Part shown: one piece after another, positions 50,302-51,614 of the stretch | Layout: each line of letters opens with the position of its first letter | How positions within the stretch are numbered: the stretch's first letter is position 1 | Assembly: GCA_046483025.1 (NCBI GenBank) | Contig: JAWODZ010000144.1 | Span: forward strand, 1 to 51,614 | Direction of reading: 5' to 3' | DNA from: CAYUAG01 sp046483025 | GTDB taxonomy: Bacteria > Zhuqueibacterota > QNDG01 > CAYUAG01 | Length of the DNA: 51,614 nucleotides | Notes under the pieces: model-generated | The model's database searches: none | Told to the model about the DNA's origin: nothing | What the model saw: only the letters and a program-made list of their open reading frames with translations | Position numbers and translations under genes: made by a program

Positions 50302-51564
50302 ATGAAGATGTTGAAATCGATTAAATGGTATATAGTATTCAGTTTGATTTTTATTACTGCGGTTGCAGCAGTACCGTTAAGTGCACATACGATTCAGTAT
50401 ATGAATGTTGACTATGATTTGCAAAATGGACGAACAATATTCACATACAAAGTGACATCTAGTGGAGGCCAGGGGGGCGGTTTAAGCCACTGGGTGTATG
50501 AATGGTGTAATGAAGCTCATATTTTCGATACTGATCCTGATTATACTGAATATGGCAATGACCCTACTACAGAATACTCTGGTATGAAATGGGAAGTAAA
50601 CGATTGGGAAGAAGGGGATTTTGAAATCTACACCATTATATTTGATGGTATCTGGCCGGTTGATCCCAACGGAGCCCGGATTGCATTTAAAGACGGAAAC
50701 GGAAACAGTTATACAACTGTACCCGGACCTGCCTGTATCACTACACTTGGTTCCTTAGGGGATTATGTATGGGTAGATACTAACATGAATGGAATTCAGG
50801 ACAGCGGAGAGAACGGAAAAGCCGGTGTTACAGTGAACCTTTATTTAAAACAAGGTGGAAATGATATACCAGTCGGTCAGGAGATTACTGATGCGACTGG
50901 TTTCTATGAATTTACCGATTTAGCTGCCGGTACTTATTTTGTTAAGTTTACCCTTCCCTCAGGCTATGCATTCAGTCCCAAAGATCAGGGTGGTGATAAT
51001 ACCAAAGACAGTGATGCCAATACATCTACTGGTCAGACAGATAATATCAGCTTGGGTGAAGGTGTGACTGATCGGACCTGGGATGCTGGTATATATCAGA
51101 AATCCAAAATTATTATCAAGAAAGTGACTGATCCTTCAGGTTCTTCGCAGTCCTTTGATTTTGATGGAGAGATTGATGTTAGCTTGACAGATGGTCAAAC
51201 ATCTTCCAAGTTCGTTATCCCCGGTACCTACACAGTCAACGAAGTAGTGCCTTCAGGCTGGACCCTGACTGACATAGAGATCACTGATCCCAATGGCAAC
51301 AGCACCAAGAACGTTGCAGACGGTTCCGTGACTTTTGATGTACAGGCAGGCGAGACCGTAAAGGCAGTGTTTTACAATAGACAGGATGCTCAGATCATCA
51401 TCGAAAAACAGACTGATCCGGACGGCTCAGACCAGGAATTTGACTTTGACGGAGCCATTGATGTAAATCTGACCGATGATCAGAGTGAATCCAGGACCGT
51501 GGCCCCTGGCACCTACAGTGTCAACGAAGTGGTGCCAGGGGCCACGGTCCTGGATTCACTCTGA
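50302..51564 (+). CDS. Surface protein with SdrD-B-like and prealbumin-like repeats, 3' end distorted
   Basis: This frame encodes 420 residues; only bases up to about 51536 are reliable. It has a signal peptide (1-29, L-S-A-H) and an N-terminal beta-rich domain of unknown family (30-145). An SdrD-B-like domain (about 150-265) follows, with G-D-Y-V-W-V-D-T-N-M-N-G-I-Q-D as a calcium-site-like loop. Then come two prealbumin-like repeats of about 85 residues, each ending N-E-V-V-P. From 51531 onward the sequence is an inverted copy of 51430-51513, so the final residues after N-E-V-V-P are artefactual. The real protein is probably a longer repeat-bearing adhesin-like surface protein. It is probably co-transcribed with the receiver gene. 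Confidence 0.75.
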   Translation: MKMLKSIKWYIVFSLIFITAVAAVPLSAHTIQYMNVDYDLQNGRTIFTYKVTSSGGQGGGLSHWVYEWCNEAHIFDTDPDYTEYGNDPTTEYSGMKWEVNDWEEGDFEIYTIIFDGIWPVDPNGARIAFKDGNGNSYTTVPGPACITTLGSLGDYVWVDTNMNGIQDSGENGKAGVTVNLYLKQGGNDIPVGQEITDATGFYEFTDLAAGTYFVKFTLPSGYAFSPKDQGGDNTKDSDANTSTGQTDNISLGEGVTDRTWDAGIYQKSKIIIKKVTDPSGSSQSFDFDGEIDVSLTDGQTSSKFVIPGTYTVNEVVPSGWTLTDIEITDPNGNSTKNVADGSVTFDVQAGETVKAVFYNRQDAQIIIEKQTDPDGSDQEFDFDGAIDVNLTDDQSESRTVAPGTYSVNEVVPGATVLDSL

Positions 51565-51614
51565 TCATCGGTCAGATTTACATCAATGGCTCCGTCAAAG
51601 TCAAATTCCTGGTC
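51430..51614. repeat. Perfect 84-bp inverted repeat at the window end (probable fold-back artefact)
   Basis: Bases 51430-51513 are exactly reverse-complementary to 51531-51614, with a 17-base loop at 51514-51530. The arm is part of the second prealbumin-like repeat. The loop is bordered by GGCACC and GGTGCC, and the expected downstream coding text after the loop also begins GGTGCC (compare the first repeat near 51250). A 6-base microhomology at the fold is what self-priming during amplification, or a fold-back during assembly, would leave. The right arm should not be taken as genomic sequence. Confidence 0.9.

Noticed and set aside
1..51614. tRNA or rRNA genes
   Set aside because: I read the intergenic gaps on both strands for tRNA-like T-arm sequences and acceptor pairing and saw none; I could not run a covariance-model search.

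Overview
The window is a 51.6 kb, AT-rich piece of a bacterial chromosome, standard genetic code, with no tRNA, rRNA or CRISPR array that I can see. The gene content points to the FCB superphylum outside the classical Bacteroidota (for example Marinimicrobia, Cloacimonadota, KSB1 or Calditrichota). It has a complete Bat (MoxR / DUF58 / VWA / TPR) operon, secreted proteins with C-terminal sorting domains carrying the N-Y/T-P-N-P-F-N motif, a carboxypeptidase-regulatory-domain envelope protein and DUF4139. Several promoters have the classical TTGAC(A/T)-N17-TATATT form rather than the Bacteroidota TAnnTTTG form, which argues against Bacteroidota proper. The taxonomic call is an inference.

Region by region. 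1-2366 (minus strand): an ArsR-controlled operon of regulator, ArsP-like permease, two-cysteine mini-thioredoxin, 53-residue zinc-ribbon protein and DGC zinc-binding protein; two near-identical palindromic operators precede the regulator and the permease. 2498-9130 (plus): valS, a secreted DUF4139 protein and recG, followed by a terminator. 9237-10190: a non-coding palindromic element and a decayed IS3-type element whose right end runs into the next gene. 10117-15337 (minus): a secreted metallo-beta-lactamase-fold protein, a secreted GH127 beta-L-arabinofuranosidase-like enzyme whose leader is built from pieces of such a metallo-beta-lactamase gene, a RimK-like ATP-grasp enzyme and a cysteine-rich protein. 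15542-26078 (plus): a ten-gene Bat operon with three BatD-like proteins and an added lipoprotein chaperone. 26338-28271 (minus): galactokinase and a transglutaminase-like protein. 28697-35550 (plus): a flippase-like membrane protein, then two HlyD-type adaptors, a MacB-type permease lacking an ATPase, and a TolC-type outer-membrane protein. 35569-41311 (minus): three secreted/envelope proteins, including an arylsulfotransferase-like + alpha/beta-hydrolase + sorting-domain fusion, and a NimA-like flavoprotein. 41575-49013 (plus): a GNAT stump, an unknown lipoprotein, uvrB, two overlapping envelope ORFs, purD, a DUF1848 protein and a CYTH protein. 49488 to end: a tandem-receiver protein and a surface protein with SdrD-B and prealbumin-like repeats.

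The last 185 bases are a perfect 84-bp inverted repeat with a 17-base loop folding back inside the surface-protein gene. I read this as an amplification or assembly fold-back, so the true 3' end of that gene lies outside the window and the last 84 bases should not be trusted as genomic sequence.

The observations I rate highest are the chimeric GH127 leader, the extended Bat operon with three BatD-like proteins and a rotamase-less SurA-type lipoprotein, the sulfotransferase-like/hydrolase fusion, the internal ribosome-binding site between the two receiver domains, and the operator/promoter architecture of the ArsR operon.
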